DNA of 46,163 nt. Source: Bacteroides ovatus (lineage in GTDB: Bacteria; Bacteroidota; Bacteroidia; Bacteroidales; Bacteroidaceae). Shown piece by piece: positions 1 through 10,000 of this stretch. The position numbers were made by a program, and so were the translations under genes. Location of the stretch: the NCBI GenBank assembly GCA_030844565.1, contig JAUUNK010000019.1:1-46163 (forward strand). The letters are read 5' to 3'. Under the pieces are notes generated by a model that saw only the letters and a list, made by a program, of their open reading frames with translations, did no database searches and was not told the DNA's origin. Each line of letters opens with the position of its first letter. Position 1 is the stretch's first letter.

Positions 1-60
1 AGCCTCAACCACGATGCCCACGCCGTACTTGAAATCGATCACCGAGAGCGTCCCCCATGA
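1..60 (-). pseudogene. Fragment resembling a DUF2800 / PD-(D/E)XK nuclease-like protein
   Basis: Read on the minus strand from base 60 to the window edge, the frame is open and gives about 20 residues containing VIDFKYGVGIVVEA. That pattern recalls the (D/E)xK strand of phage-type PD-(D/E)XK proteins of the DUF2800 group, which usually read 'VIDxKYGxGxxV'. The match is from memory of the family and rests on few residues. These ~57 bases are clearly more GC-rich than the AT-rich bases that follow. Reading back from base 61, the frame stays open to a stop near base 172 but encodes nothing recognisable, so the N-terminal part expected of the family is absent. It may be a truncated gene or an assembly join at the contig edge. 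Confidence 0.3.
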
Positions 61-235
61 AATTAGCAGTTTAATATAACTCTTTGTATTCTTCTTCAGT
101 TGAGTATAATTAATAGTTAAAATTATGGCACTTATATACAATCTAGCACAAACTCGTGAAATGGTATATAGTTAGCAACAAAGATACTAATTAATCGGGA
201 ACAATCAATCAAGGGGATACAAATAATCATAGCGC
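61..235. other. Non-coding AT-rich stretch left of the IS element
   Basis: I see no gene, RNA or convincing promoter here. The base composition is AT-rich like other intergenic DNA in this window and unlike bases 1-57. It ends at the outer end of the IS256-type element at 236. The last eight bases (CATAGCGC, 228-235) nearly match the eight bases on the other side of the element. Confidence 0.5.
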
Positions 236-1611
236 GGGGACGTAAAATAAACTGTGTCATGCGCTATTTTCCAATCAAACTCATCGGTCGGGGATCGGCC
301 AGCACCAAGGGGGTGCACCAGCACTCCCGACGAGCGTAAAATTACAACAACTTAAATCTATCTCCAAACTTTATCGCCAATTGTTGCGCAATGGTCCCCC
401 AATTAGCCAGTGGCATAGTCCATTTCTTGCGTATGTTGCGATAAGCGAGGTAAACAAGCTTTTCAAGGGCAGTATCATTAGGGAATACGCCCTTGTTTTT
501 TGTAACTTTCCGTACTTGGCGATGATAACCCTCGACAGTATTGGTGGTATATATCATGCGTCGTATATCCGGTGTAAACTGGAAGTATTCAGTAAGCCTT
601 TCCCAGTTGTCCTGCCACGACTTGATGACAATCGGATATTTCTCACCCCATTTTTCATCCAGATTAAGAAGCTCTGTTTCTGCGGCTTCTTTACTTACAG
701 CGCCATAGACATGTTTCAGGTCTTTGATGAACTCTTTTTTATGTTTGCTGCCGACATACTTGACGGAGTTGCGTATCTGATGGACGATGGTATTGGGGAA
801 CACGCTTTGGATGGCATCGGGGAAGCCTTTTAAGCCGTCGACACAAGCTATGAGGATGTCACGGACACCACGGTTCTGTAAATCGGTCAACACATTCAGC
901 CAAAAGTTCGCACCCTCATTTTTAGAGATATACATACCAAGCAAGTCCTTACGTCCTTCCTTGTCTATAGCCAAGACATTGTAAATAGCACGGCTGACGG
1001 CACAACCTCTGTCATCCATAACCTTGTAATGAATAGCGTCAAGCCAGACTATCGGATAAACCGGCTCCAGACTACGGGAACGCCATGCCTTTATTTCCGG
1101 AAGTACACGGTCGGTGATGGAACTGATTGTCTCGGCAGATACACGGTTGCCAAGGTTCTCTTCCATCCACTCGCTTATCTCACGTGTGCTGTTACCCAAG
1201 GCATAAAGTCCGATGATGCGGTCGGCAACACTCTCGGCAAGAACGGTCTCACGCTTCTTTATAAACTGCGGATCGAATGTGGCATTGCGGTCACGAGGAG
1301 TAGATACGGTCACTTCACCCATGGAAGTCTGCACTTGCTTCCGCATCTTTCCGTTACGACGGTTGCCACTCATACGCTCATCCTCGGAAAGATGGGCATC
1401 CATCTCTCCTTCTAAGGCTGCGTTTAAAATGCTCTCCAATAACGGGGCAAAAGCTCCGTCCTTTCCTAACAAGGCCTTGCCAGCCTTGAGCTGCTCGATA
1501 GCCTTGTTCTTGATACTTTCAAAATCAAATTTCTCAATCATAAAAAAACTGTGTTAGCAAAGTTATTACTTTATTTGTTTGCTTTGCTGACACAGTTTAA
1601 ATTACAGCCTC
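236..1611 (-). mobile_element. IS256-family insertion sequence
   Basis: The element holds one transposase on the minus strand. Its ends form imperfect inverted repeats of about 24 bp: 236-259, and the reverse complement of 1588-1611. The inner 12 bp, TAAACTGTGTCA, are identical in both ends. The flanking bases CATAGCGC (228-235) and CGTAGCGC (1612-1619) agree at seven of eight positions. That fits the 8-9 bp target duplication made by IS256 elements, with one later change or an inexact boundary. The right end lies only 26 bp beyond the stop of the second DUF7336-like gene, so the element inserted just downstream of the RHS operon and does not disrupt it. Confidence 0.85.
342..1541 (-). CDS. 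IS256-family transposase
   Basis: This 399-aa protein has the length and order of IS256/MutR-family DDE transposases, which cut and paste the element through a double-strand or copy-out circle mechanism. The catalytic triad is visible: D168 in WLDAIHYK, D235 in CVDGLKGFPDAI, and E337 in TTNTVEGYHRQVRK. The N-terminal region has the usual motif around ERMSGNRRNGKMRK, followed by the MGEV.VSTPRDR segment. The frame is intact from ATG to stop, so the enzyme may still be active. Its position between two inverted repeats supports its being the only gene of the element. I know of no reason in the sequence to suspect an inactive copy. Confidence 0.93.
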   Translation of the reverse strand: MIEKFDFESIKNKAIEQLKAGKALLGKDGAFAPLLESILNAALEGEMDAHLSEDERMSGNRRNGKMRKQVQTSMGEVTVSTPRDRNATFDPQFIKKRETVLAESVADRIIGLYALGNSTREISEWMEENLGNRVSAETISSITDRVLPEIKAWRSRSLEPVYPIVWLDAIHYKVMDDRGCAVSRAIYNVLAIDKEGRKDLLGMYISKNEGANFWLNVLTDLQNRGVRDILIACVDGLKGFPDAIQSVFPNTIVHQIRNSVKYVGSKHKKEFIKDLKHVYGAVSKEAAETELLNLDEKWGEKYPIVIKSWQDNWERLTEYFQFTPDIRRMIYTTNTVEGYHRQVRKVTKNKGVFPNDTALEKLVYLAYRNIRKKWTMPLANWGTIAQQLAIKFGDRFKLL

Positions 1612-1637
1612 CGTAGCGCTATAGATACACTACCTGA

Positions 1638-1883
1638 TTATTCTATTTCTTTATCACCTTCCTTTGTAGAAATAAAACCATTTTTCCACAGATAATCATC
1701 AACTTCAACTTTAGTAATTATAAAACAAGACCGAGGAAATAATACAAATCCAGGCCGTTTCACCAATTCATCTATTACTTTATCAGCATTCTCATAGGAT
1801 GAAAATGTTCCTATGTGCATTGATTCCTCATAATTAGAAAAAGCATGCTTATGATCTAATCTATACAATAACTTCTTACTCAT
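1638..1883 (-). CDS. DUF7336-like small protein, second copy (candidate immunity protein)
   Basis: This is an 81-aa soluble protein with no signal peptide. A longer frame runs upstream to 2003, but the ATG at 1883 is preferred. It overlaps the stop of the preceding gene by 8 bp (ATGAGTAA arrangement), which is typical of translational coupling, and the upstream extension lies wholly inside that gene. The middle shares a pattern with its neighbour: a short strand ending IGTFSS, then ENADKVIDELVKRPGF, then ITKVEVDDYLWKNGF. This is the layout I associate with DUF7336, whose biochemical role is not known to me. As the last gene behind an RHS gene it is placed where immunity genes sit. It is probably a diverged duplicate of the gene before it. 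Confidence 0.7.
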   Translation of the reverse strand: MSKKLLYRLDHKHAFSNYEESMHIGTFSSYENADKVIDELVKRPGFVLFPRSCFIITKVEVDDYLWKNGFISTKEGDKEIE

Positions 1884-2166
1884 CCCTATATATTTTTCTT
1901 TGATACTCAAATGCTTCTTCAACAGTACAAAAACCTTCTTTCCATTCATATTCATCAATAGAAATAATACGACTGAGTTTAAAACATTTTTGAGAATGAT
2001 CACAAAAGCCAGGTTGACTTCTCAATGTTTTTATTACCTTCCAAGCCTTGTGTGTTGAAGAGAACACACCTATAAATTTTACAACTTCATCATCTAAAAC
2101 CTTATCTTCATACATATGATAAAGTTCATAATATTTTTTCTCATTATTCAAAGGATCTATCTCCAT
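1876..2166 (-). CDS. DUF7336-like small protein, first copy (candidate immunity protein)
   Basis: This 96-aa cytoplasmic-type protein starts 23 bp inside the end of the upstream RHS gene, so the two are almost certainly co-transcribed and perhaps coupled. The core reads YYELYHMYEDKVLDDEVVKFIGVFSS, then a helix with KVIKTLRSQPGF, then a strand ISIDEYEWKEGF. This matches the DUF7336 pattern as I recall it (YxLYH, IGVYSS, LxxxPGF, W.EGF). In polymorphic toxin loci the gene directly after the toxin usually encodes its immunity protein. That role is inferred from position only. An alternative is that one of the two copies is an orphan immunity gene kept against another toxin variant. Confidence 0.72.
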   Translation of the reverse strand: MEIDPLNNEKKYYELYHMYEDKVLDDEVVKFIGVFSSTHKAWKVIKTLRSQPGFCDHSQKCFKLSRIISIDEYEWKEGFCTVEEAFEYQRKIYRDE

Positions 2167-5100
2167 ACTTTTTTATTTTATTAAATTCTGAATCTGGACC
2201 AGTTGTGTATTTATGCTCTTTTCCATACTTTTTTTCCATTAATCTTTTTGCAAAAGACTTTCCATCTTCTCCTTTATAAGGTTTTTCTCCTTTAACCCAA
2301 TCAGGAGGATTATTTGCTTTCTCTTTACCAGAACCAGACTTAGGGGTCTTAAACTCATTTTCTTTTAAAGATACAACTCCTTTTCTCTTTCCACTCTCCT
2401 TCACTCTTCCTTTCCTAGAGAATAACTTCACTGCACCACTCGTTGCCATCAAAGAACCATGAGTTACATCAACAACACCTTTAGCTGAAACAACCAATGA
2501 AACCCCTACCGTTTCAGGAGCAGCTACCCCTCCGCCAAATATTTCTCCTAAACCACTAACAACCTCCGAACCACCTATTAAAATACTGACGACATCACCC
2601 AAATCCTGACCCAAATTATAGGCAGTAGCATGACTGTAAATCCCTGTTTCACGTAAAGAAGTGGAACCTAACAAAAGATTATCACCTACGGCACGAACTG
2701 TACCATTTAAAAGGCTAAGAGTTCCACCAATTACATTGTTTATACCAACCTTTATATCGCCCAAAGTAGGCCACATCCCATTAGGATCAATTAGCAGGAG
2801 AGGATTATTTACGCAATAAGCATAAGGAGATAATCTATAATATTTCTCGGATACTCGATCAACCACATACCATTTACCCAATATCGCATCATAATACCTC
2901 GCCCCGTAATCATACCAATCCAACCCATTCTTCCTATCCAACTCCTTACCATTATACTTATAAGGCTGAACACTTGCAGTAGTAGCAAACAAACCTCCAA
3001 ACGGATAATAACTATTAGCCTCCTCCACATTGCCATCCTTATCAGCCACCACACGAACACTACCCAAATGATCTTTTAGATAGAAATGAAACTTCTTATC
3101 CGGGAAACTTACATAACCTGTTTCATTCAGCAGCAGCTTCAAGGAACCATTCTCATAGATCGCATTACCACAGTAATCAGTGGTAGTAGTAATACCATTA
3201 GCTACATGTACAGTACGAAGCTTACTTCCATCCGCCCCATACTCATATTCAACCGCATTACCACCTCCAAAAAACACCCGACTTGGCAAATTTAAAAGAT
3301 TATATTCAATTGCTGATATGTTTTTGTTTAAATCTTTAGTCAAATTGCCATTTTTATCATAAGTGTATTCTACTGACTCATTGGCACCATCTTTAAACTC
3401 CATACCGCTACCATACACAGAGTGAGTGGCATTGTCTTTTACGGATTGCAATTGATTACCATTATAAGTAAGATTCAGGTTATCAATCAAACCATACTCT
3501 GTAGCAGAAATCTGACCGTAACGAAGCAAGCCAAGGATATTACCCATCTTATCGTAAGCGGTAATCTGTTCATTAAAGCGGTTCGGATTGACGGATAGAG
3601 TGACTCCTTCTCCATAAACAGCATTCTTCATACGGTTGGCACCATCATAAGTAAAACGATAACCGACTTCACTCGCTGCTTGATTCACCTTCCACAACAG
3701 ACTGCTGATATTACCATTATAACAAGGTGTATTGCCATCTATTTTTTCCTGATAATACAATGTCTGAGTAAACAACGGTCCGCTGATATTCTTAATCCAG
3801 GAACGCACATTATAGGCATAGTCCGTTCTTAGCTTAGAGTTTCCGTTTCTATGCTCTGTTTTAAGGCGACCGACTTCATCATATACATTATCCGCCAAAG
3901 TAACCGGGACGTCATTATTTAACTGATAAACAGTACGAAGCAAACGGTCGGCATGGTCATACGTATGCTTATGGATTTCAATAATAGTATCTTTACCCGG
4001 AACCGTATGCACATGTTTCACCTGCGTCGGTTGGCCAGTAAAACTATAAGCTGTATACATTTGGTCACTACCATTAAGCTCGTTGTTACCTTTTTGCTGA
4101 ATCAGTCGGTAACGTTCGTCATAATACATAACCGAGTAAAGATAACCCGTAACTAAGCCTGTTTTGGAGAGACGGGCAGTCAGCGTTCCCGTCTGCAAAC
4201 CACGACATCCACCGTCATAACGTTTACCATAACCCTCTACAGCTTCGTATGCGGTAGCTGTTCCTGATGGTATTCCATTCTGACCGATAAAGTCGTAGCT
4301 ATCAAAATAACTTGCTGTTAATACCACAGGAGTAGTCAAGGTAAGGCCGGAGACAACATATCCTTTGGTAGCATCCGTAGTCCCTTCAAAAGTACCTTTT
4401 ACAATAACTCCACTGCCTAAAGGGTTCGATGCATAATTCAACACATTATTACAAGTTCCAGTTAGGACCGTCCTGCCAAAAGCATCAGGGATACTAAACG
4501 TCCATTCTCCCTTATCCCGCTGCCGTCCATCTTGGGTGAATATAGCACGATCGGTAGCATCATATACTATATACACAGGCTCACATCCAGGAAATCTCTT
4601 ATAAATACAACGGTTCTTGACATCATATTTATAAATATAAGCATACTTCTTAAGAAATACGTTATCTTCATTCCATGAATTACTGCCCATTAAGGCATCG
4701 GCTGCCAGCGGAGGAAGCACAAAGCGCAAATTCCCGGCTTTATCGTACACATAGTAAGTATCCAGACACTCCGTTCCATTCATCTGGCGGGAAAGAATGA
4801 GTCTTCCAACCTTGTCCTTAAATTGGAAGCTCACATTGCTATCCTCATCTGTCGTTTTAACTCCAAAAAGGGCTCCATTCACATAATCACCACTACACGT
4901 CAGTAACGTCTCCGTACAACTGTATGATTTTACAATCAAAGCAACTTCCTTACTACTATTTGTCAGATAGTCTGTATTCACTGATTTTTTGACAGACTGC
5001 CAGTCTTTTCCCGCCCCAAACTGTTTTGTAATCCTTCCCAGTTGGGAACCATCATACTGTATTTGGGTGTATGGATTAGAATCATTGCCATAAAGCTCAC

Positions 5101-7024
5101 TGTCCCTGGCAGCTTGTTGTACATTATTAGGATGAATATAGACTCCTTCGGCATTGTCCACCACAGCAGGTAACCACTGCTTTGTCTCCCGATTCATACC
5201 GTCATATTCCTGCAAAATTATAAGGTCATTTAAACCGGGAGTTATTCCATGTAGAATCTTTTCCGTAGGCAACCCCAAATGATTGAAATACTGTACTTCC
5301 TGTACCAACTCAGACTCCCGCAAGACATCTAAATTATCAGTCTCGACTATCGGTTTCAGCGTGATAACATGTGGCTGACCAATGGTTGTCTTCAATTTAC
5401 TATACAATCCCAAAATGTTGATGCTAGTCTTAATTGCCCCATTCCCGTTAATACCCTCGGAGACTACATAGTATACTCCTGCCGGAAGCTTTCTGAATTC
5501 CAAAGAGGCCCAACCGTTAGCATTTCCGCTAGCCTTCAATAAGGTACGGTTCTGGTCAAGCAGGCTCAAATAGGTATCAGACAAGGTAGATCCTTCATGG
5601 TTAATTGTTACGTCCAAGGATTTTGTAAGCGTAAACTTATAATATACGTCGAAGGTTGGTTTCCCTGTATAGTTATTAGTATACTTGGAGGAAGTATCAC
5701 GAATATCGGAGAAAGTAAATCCTTTGTCATGTGTACCTAAATCAATAGCTATGTCGGGAGTATTACCGGGATTGGCAATCACGGTTCCGGTGACGGTAGT
5801 AGTAAGATTACCACTACTGGCAGCATCAGTAACTATGTAATAGGTCCCCGGAATCAACGAAGGAATTCTAATACAGGCATTGTGCGTATCGCTACATGCC
5901 CCTGCACCCGAATAATCATCATTAAAGAACATCAATTTTTGATTCGAAGAAAAAACTTTCAGATACGTGTCCGATATTGCCGAACCGCAGGTGTTTATAT
6001 TGATCTCCATCGGTTGTACCAAGGTGAAACGATAATACGCCTCTTTCCCAGCCTTTTCAGGTTGTTTACTGCTGGGATAATTGGAAGTGTTTCGTGTATC
6101 CGTATAGGTAAAGTCGGAAGAATGGCTACCTATCTCCACCGCATAGAAGAACTCACTACCCCACGGCGGAACAGTGCCGCTTAATTTAAAACTAAACAAA
6201 CCATCATCCAAAAAGATCCGACACCATCCATAGATATAATACTCTCCAGCGGGAAGTTCTACTTGTTGGACATTATCGTCTCCAGCATTAGAAACACAAA
6301 TAGTGTCTCCGGCGGCATTTATAAGAATGGATTGAGAATAATCATATTCATCCGAACGTCCATTTTGTTTCAAACTCACTGTCATGGGACCTTCCAATGT
6401 AAAATGAAATACAGCGTCGTGCGTATATTCATCTACTCTTACATCCTTAGCCGAACGATAATCATTTCTAAAGCTATCCATATTTTTCACCTTGGGAGTC
6501 AGATTGAAGTTATCGCTAAAACTTCCAAGCTCTAACGGACAAGAGAAATCTTCTCCTGCAGTACGGTCAACTCCTTCAACTTGCACTCTGAGCGTATCGT
6601 TGGGTAAAGGTTCATTGAGATTACCTGATTGTTCGCCTTCCACAACAAAATAATATACACCGGGGGTCAACCCGAAAACATAATTAGAGTGATTCCTGTA
6701 TTCCCATCTTTTACCCATATCATCCAACAAAAATATATTAGTCCAACATCGACCGGTTCGCGTCACTTTAAACTTTACAGCCAGCGAACCAGTCAGAGTG
6801 ATACGGTAAAATATATCATTCCTGGCAAGAGGCGGTTTGTAATTTTCATCCCAATGAAAATCATCCGTAAAATCGCCGGGCCTCCGCTCAATATCCGTAA
6901 ATGTAAACGGACGGTCATGAGTTCCCAAGTCAATAGCTGTAGGTAACCTGTGTTCATAGCCTTTCTGCCCAAAACTTACAAAACAGAATAGGCTGAATAA
7001 CATAAAGCATATATATTTTTTCAT
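2144..7024 (-). CDS. Exported RHS repeat-associated core protein with PPC-like repeats and variable C-terminal tail
   Basis: This is a 1626-aa protein. Residues 1-19 form a signal peptide (MKKYICFMLFSLFCFVSFG). Four beta-rich repeats follow at roughly 28-150, 155-285, 290-415 and 420-550. Each opens with a variant of AIDLGTHD..FTFTD and ends with LPAGVYYVVSEG-like text, resembling pre-peptidase C-terminal (PPC) domains. About 565-700 looks like DUF6443 (VQYFNHLGLPTEKI, LQEYDGMNRETKQWLP). YD-repeat segments run to the RHS core at about 1310-1420 (YLKDHLGSVR, PYKYNGKELD, DYGARYYDAILGKW, SPYAYCVNNP). A glycine-rich, hydrophobic stretch (about 1420-1530) precedes a short basic tail ending GPDSEFNKIKKYGDRSFE. 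In RHS proteins the core marks the boundary between the shell and a variable, often toxic, C-terminus. Toxicity of this tail is inferred. Confidence 0.9.
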   Translation of the reverse strand: MKKYICFMLFSLFCFVSFGQKGYEHRLPTAIDLGTHDRPFTFTDIERRPGDFTDDFHWDENYKPPLARNDIFYRITLTGSLAVKFKVTRTGRCWTNIFLLDDMGKRWEYRNHSNYVFGLTPGVYYFVVEGEQSGNLNEPLPNDTLRVQVEGVDRTAGEDFSCPLELGSFSDNFNLTPKVKNMDSFRNDYRSAKDVRVDEYTHDAVFHFTLEGPMTVSLKQNGRSDEYDYSQSILINAAGDTICVSNAGDDNVQQVELPAGEYYIYGWCRIFLDDGLFSFKLSGTVPPWGSEFFYAVEIGSHSSDFTYTDTRNTSNYPSSKQPEKAGKEAYYRFTLVQPMEININTCGSAISDTYLKVFSSNQKLMFFNDDYSGAGACSDTHNACIRIPSLIPGTYYIVTDAASSGNLTTTVTGTVIANPGNTPDIAIDLGTHDKGFTFSDIRDTSSKYTNNYTGKPTFDVYYKFTLTKSLDVTINHEGSTLSDTYLSLLDQNRTLLKASGNANGWASLEFRKLPAGVYYVVSEGINGNGAIKTSINILGLYSKLKTTIGQPHVITLKPIVETDNLDVLRESELVQEVQYFNHLGLPTEKILHGITPGLNDLIILQEYDGMNRETKQWLPAVVDNAEGVYIHPNNVQQAARDSELYGNDSNPYTQIQYDGSQLGRITKQFGAGKDWQSVKKSVNTDYLTNSSKEVALIVKSYSCTETLLTCSGDYVNGALFGVKTTDEDSNVSFQFKDKVGRLILSRQMNGTECLDTYYVYDKAGNLRFVLPPLAADALMGSNSWNEDNVFLKKYAYIYKYDVKNRCIYKRFPGCEPVYIVYDATDRAIFTQDGRQRDKGEWTFSIPDAFGRTVLTGTCNNVLNYASNPLGSGVIVKGTFEGTTDATKGYVVSGLTLTTPVVLTASYFDSYDFIGQNGIPSGTATAYEAVEGYGKRYDGGCRGLQTGTLTARLSKTGLVTGYLYSVMYYDERYRLIQQKGNNELNGSDQMYTAYSFTGQPTQVKHVHTVPGKDTIIEIHKHTYDHADRLLRTVYQLNNDVPVTLADNVYDEVGRLKTEHRNGNSKLRTDYAYNVRSWIKNISGPLFTQTLYYQEKIDGNTPCYNGNISSLLWKVNQAASEVGYRFTYDGANRMKNAVYGEGVTLSVNPNRFNEQITAYDKMGNILGLLRYGQISATEYGLIDNLNLTYNGNQLQSVKDNATHSVYGSGMEFKDGANESVEYTYDKNGNLTKDLNKNISAIEYNLLNLPSRVFFGGGNAVEYEYGADGSKLRTVHVANGITTTTDYCGNAIYENGSLKLLLNETGYVSFPDKKFHFYLKDHLGSVRVVADKDGNVEEANSYYPFGGLFATTASVQPYKYNGKELDRKNGLDWYDYGARYYDAILGKWYVVDRVSEKYYRLSPYAYCVNNPLLLIDPNGMWPTLGDIKVGINNVIGGTLSLLNGTVRAVGDNLLLGSTSLRETGIYSHATAYNLGQDLGDVVSILIGGSEVVSGLGEIFGGGVAAPETVGVSLVVSAKGVVDVTHGSLMATSGAVKLFSRKGRVKESGKRKGVVSLKENEFKTPKSGSGKEKANNPPDWVKGEKPYKGEDGKSFAKRLMEKKYGKEHKYTTGPDSEFNKIKKYGDRSFE

Positions 7025-7066
7025 GTTTTTATTGTATTTAGTTAGTATCCAATTTGTTTTTCTCCA

Positions 7067-10000
7067 TCACGGTTTCTCAAAATGATAAATGTTTCTTTGT
7101 AACATCACTTTCTGCAAGTCCGGGTTCAGATAATAGCTGTCGGTCAGGCGCTTATAGTAGTCGTACTCAAAGTGTGTCACTACATTATTCGGGTCGGTGA
7201 TAGTTGTTACCCCTTTCAGAGGTTCATATTCATAAGTAGTCACCCTAGCATTAGGAAGATTATTTCTCAAAGAATAAATCTTGTTCCATATATCATCTGT
7301 GGGCTGAACGAAGCCCGACCATGAATCAAGCACATTCGTATTTGTCACCGAATACCCCATACCTTGCAAGACTTCGTCACGGGTGGCATTCTCTATCTTA
7401 GCAACGGGGAAACGGTTTTGGTATCCCCATAAAAAGGTAATAGGCGTGCCGTCTTTTCCTTTAATTTCGGCAACATTGTCATGACCGTCATAGGCTGTGT
7501 AAATTACTTCGTCGCAGTAATCAGCCTGTCGGTCTGTTCTGCTTTGTATCCGTTGCGGGAAGCAGGTTTCCTCTCTAAATAAGATACGACTTTCCATTGA
7601 GCGGTCTCCTTCACTGCGTTTATGATAAGACAGGATAGCGGGAAATCTATATAAATAATCATATTCCTCTGCTATCCAATTGCCGTCACTATTCTTTATT
7701 TCTATCTTTTTCGGTTCCATCGAATAATCGTAACCATAAGAGTACGTGTCATACGTATATCGTTTTTCTGTTACCAGGCTGTCTTTCCGATTATCTACTT
7801 TAAAATACTCTATATTGGTTTCCTTATCCAAAATATAGAAAAGGTTATTATCCAAAAAGAACGTAGTCTGCAACTCATCATCCTCATCCTGGGGTTCATA
7901 ATAATTACTAAGAGCAAAAATTTCTTTATTACTCAAGTCACTGGGTTCTTTCAGATAAATCTCCATATCAACTTGTAGTTTACGTACGGGAAGGTAAACG
8001 AAAACATCCGAACTTGTACCGATTCTGTCGTACGAATAATCTGTTCGGGATACCAATTCCCCTGCTTCGAAACAATCCTTACGAGCGATAAGACCATTGT
8101 ATTGTCCGCTACTGAGAAAATGCCTCAATAGATCATCCGAAGGCTCTTGGGGGTGGTAAGGAGAATGACGGAATATTTTCCAAACTTCCTTCTCTGGTTC
8201 AGTATAAAGAAACTTTTTAACTATATTATCGTTGCCGTTCCAGTGCAATACATCTTCAAAAAGATGTGCATTTACGTGATAATAATAGTCCGTCCTTATA
8301 CAATCCATATTCTTTCCGTAAATTTCTTCGCGGACAATATTATACATTACTGCGCTACCGTTACTGAACGTGATATTCGACTGGGGCATCGAGACATAAG
8401 TAATCATGTGCTCAAACCAGGAGGATGTTCCATAATTATCTTTGTAATAGGCTGACATAGAGGAACAATAGTCACGTTCGCTCACTATGTGTTTGATAGC
8501 TCCGCCACCCCATATTGGTTCATAATCGTCGTGATTGAGTTTGGTCAATCCATATTGGTAGTTTTTTATTATCCGCTCATTCGTATGGGAGTCGTATACT
8601 TCAATACTTTTTACTCTCACTCCCCCTACAGGATGAAGATAGTCTTCGTAACCGTCCACATGGTTGTTATCCCGAAAAGCGCCACAATTCCCTTCGTATG
8701 TAAAGTTGGTTTGTATTCCTTGCGGATCGATAATCTTTGTGAGTATACCCATCTGTGTCCATTCTGCATCGGGCTCCCGGTTGACACCGGAATACTCAAG
8801 GAGAGCTTTTCTCTGGCTAAGATTTCCAAGAGGCAGATATGACACCTGCCTAAAACTGGGTACAGTCACTTCATTGCCATTCTGGCGATCTGCACCGTTG
8901 CAAAATCCCCAATGGTCTACCGCCGTAGTATAAATAGAGGGCACCTCATTAGATTTTTTATAACAGAAAGCATATACCTTCTTTTCAACATTGGGGGCAG
9001 AGATACGGACAGAATCCAGACAAGTCAACGAAGTGTTGCTATTGTAAGGAGTGATAAAAAATTCTATAGTCCGGACAATATTTCCTTTTAGGTCAGTCAC
9101 CTCCATCTTTTTATATACATCTGAATGAGTAAGGCTCGAACCTGTCTCAGCATAAGAGACAGATAAGGTATTACCAAAGAAATGTACTTTTTCCAAACGG
9201 GACTCAACAGCAAACTCATTAATGTAACTAACAATTGGAGGATAGTAAACTCCTGCCACCGACTCCGATACATCAGTCAGCTTAGTAGACCACAAATCCG
9301 AACCACCCGGCTCAGGCTCTACACGATAATGTCGACAGTTAGCAGACTGCTGTTTAGTCAATATCACATAAGGGTGGGGCTTTTCAACATGATTGATAAT
9401 TACTCTGCCATCTAAATTGAAATAAGCATTTGGATGCATCCGACTACGGGTAGTAGTATATTCGAAAGTAACCAATGGATTTGTATGTCGTGGAGAACGA
9501 ATGGATGTACATAGCCAGCGAGTTATATAATCTCCAGCTTTCTCGTGTACTCCGTCAAACAGATATTGAATCCCGTTAGCATCTGTAGCATCCATGCTGC
9601 CATAATGAAAATAAACCCTATCATTAGTTCTCGGAATAGTAGTCAGAGAAACAAACGGTTCTAAAAAATATCCACCACCTCCACTATGCGGAAGTTTATA
9701 GATAAATTTGTCAGGCTGCGTATCACTACTATTATCCACCTTGTTAGTATAATAGCGAAATCGCTCTGCTTTATCATCCGGCGGAGATTGATGCCGGTTA
9801 TAAAACCAGCCATATTGATCATCATCTGCTATTCCTTTAATTTCACGCATGATGGAAGGTTCCAGATTTAACGTCCACCCCGTTCCTGCAAGTCCGCTAC
9901 GTTCTTTAGGCTTTAGCCCCGAAGCATGATAGGATAAAGTAATAGGAATAGTCACTTCTCCTGCCACGATTTCATATAACGGAATAGTAATATCAGGAAT

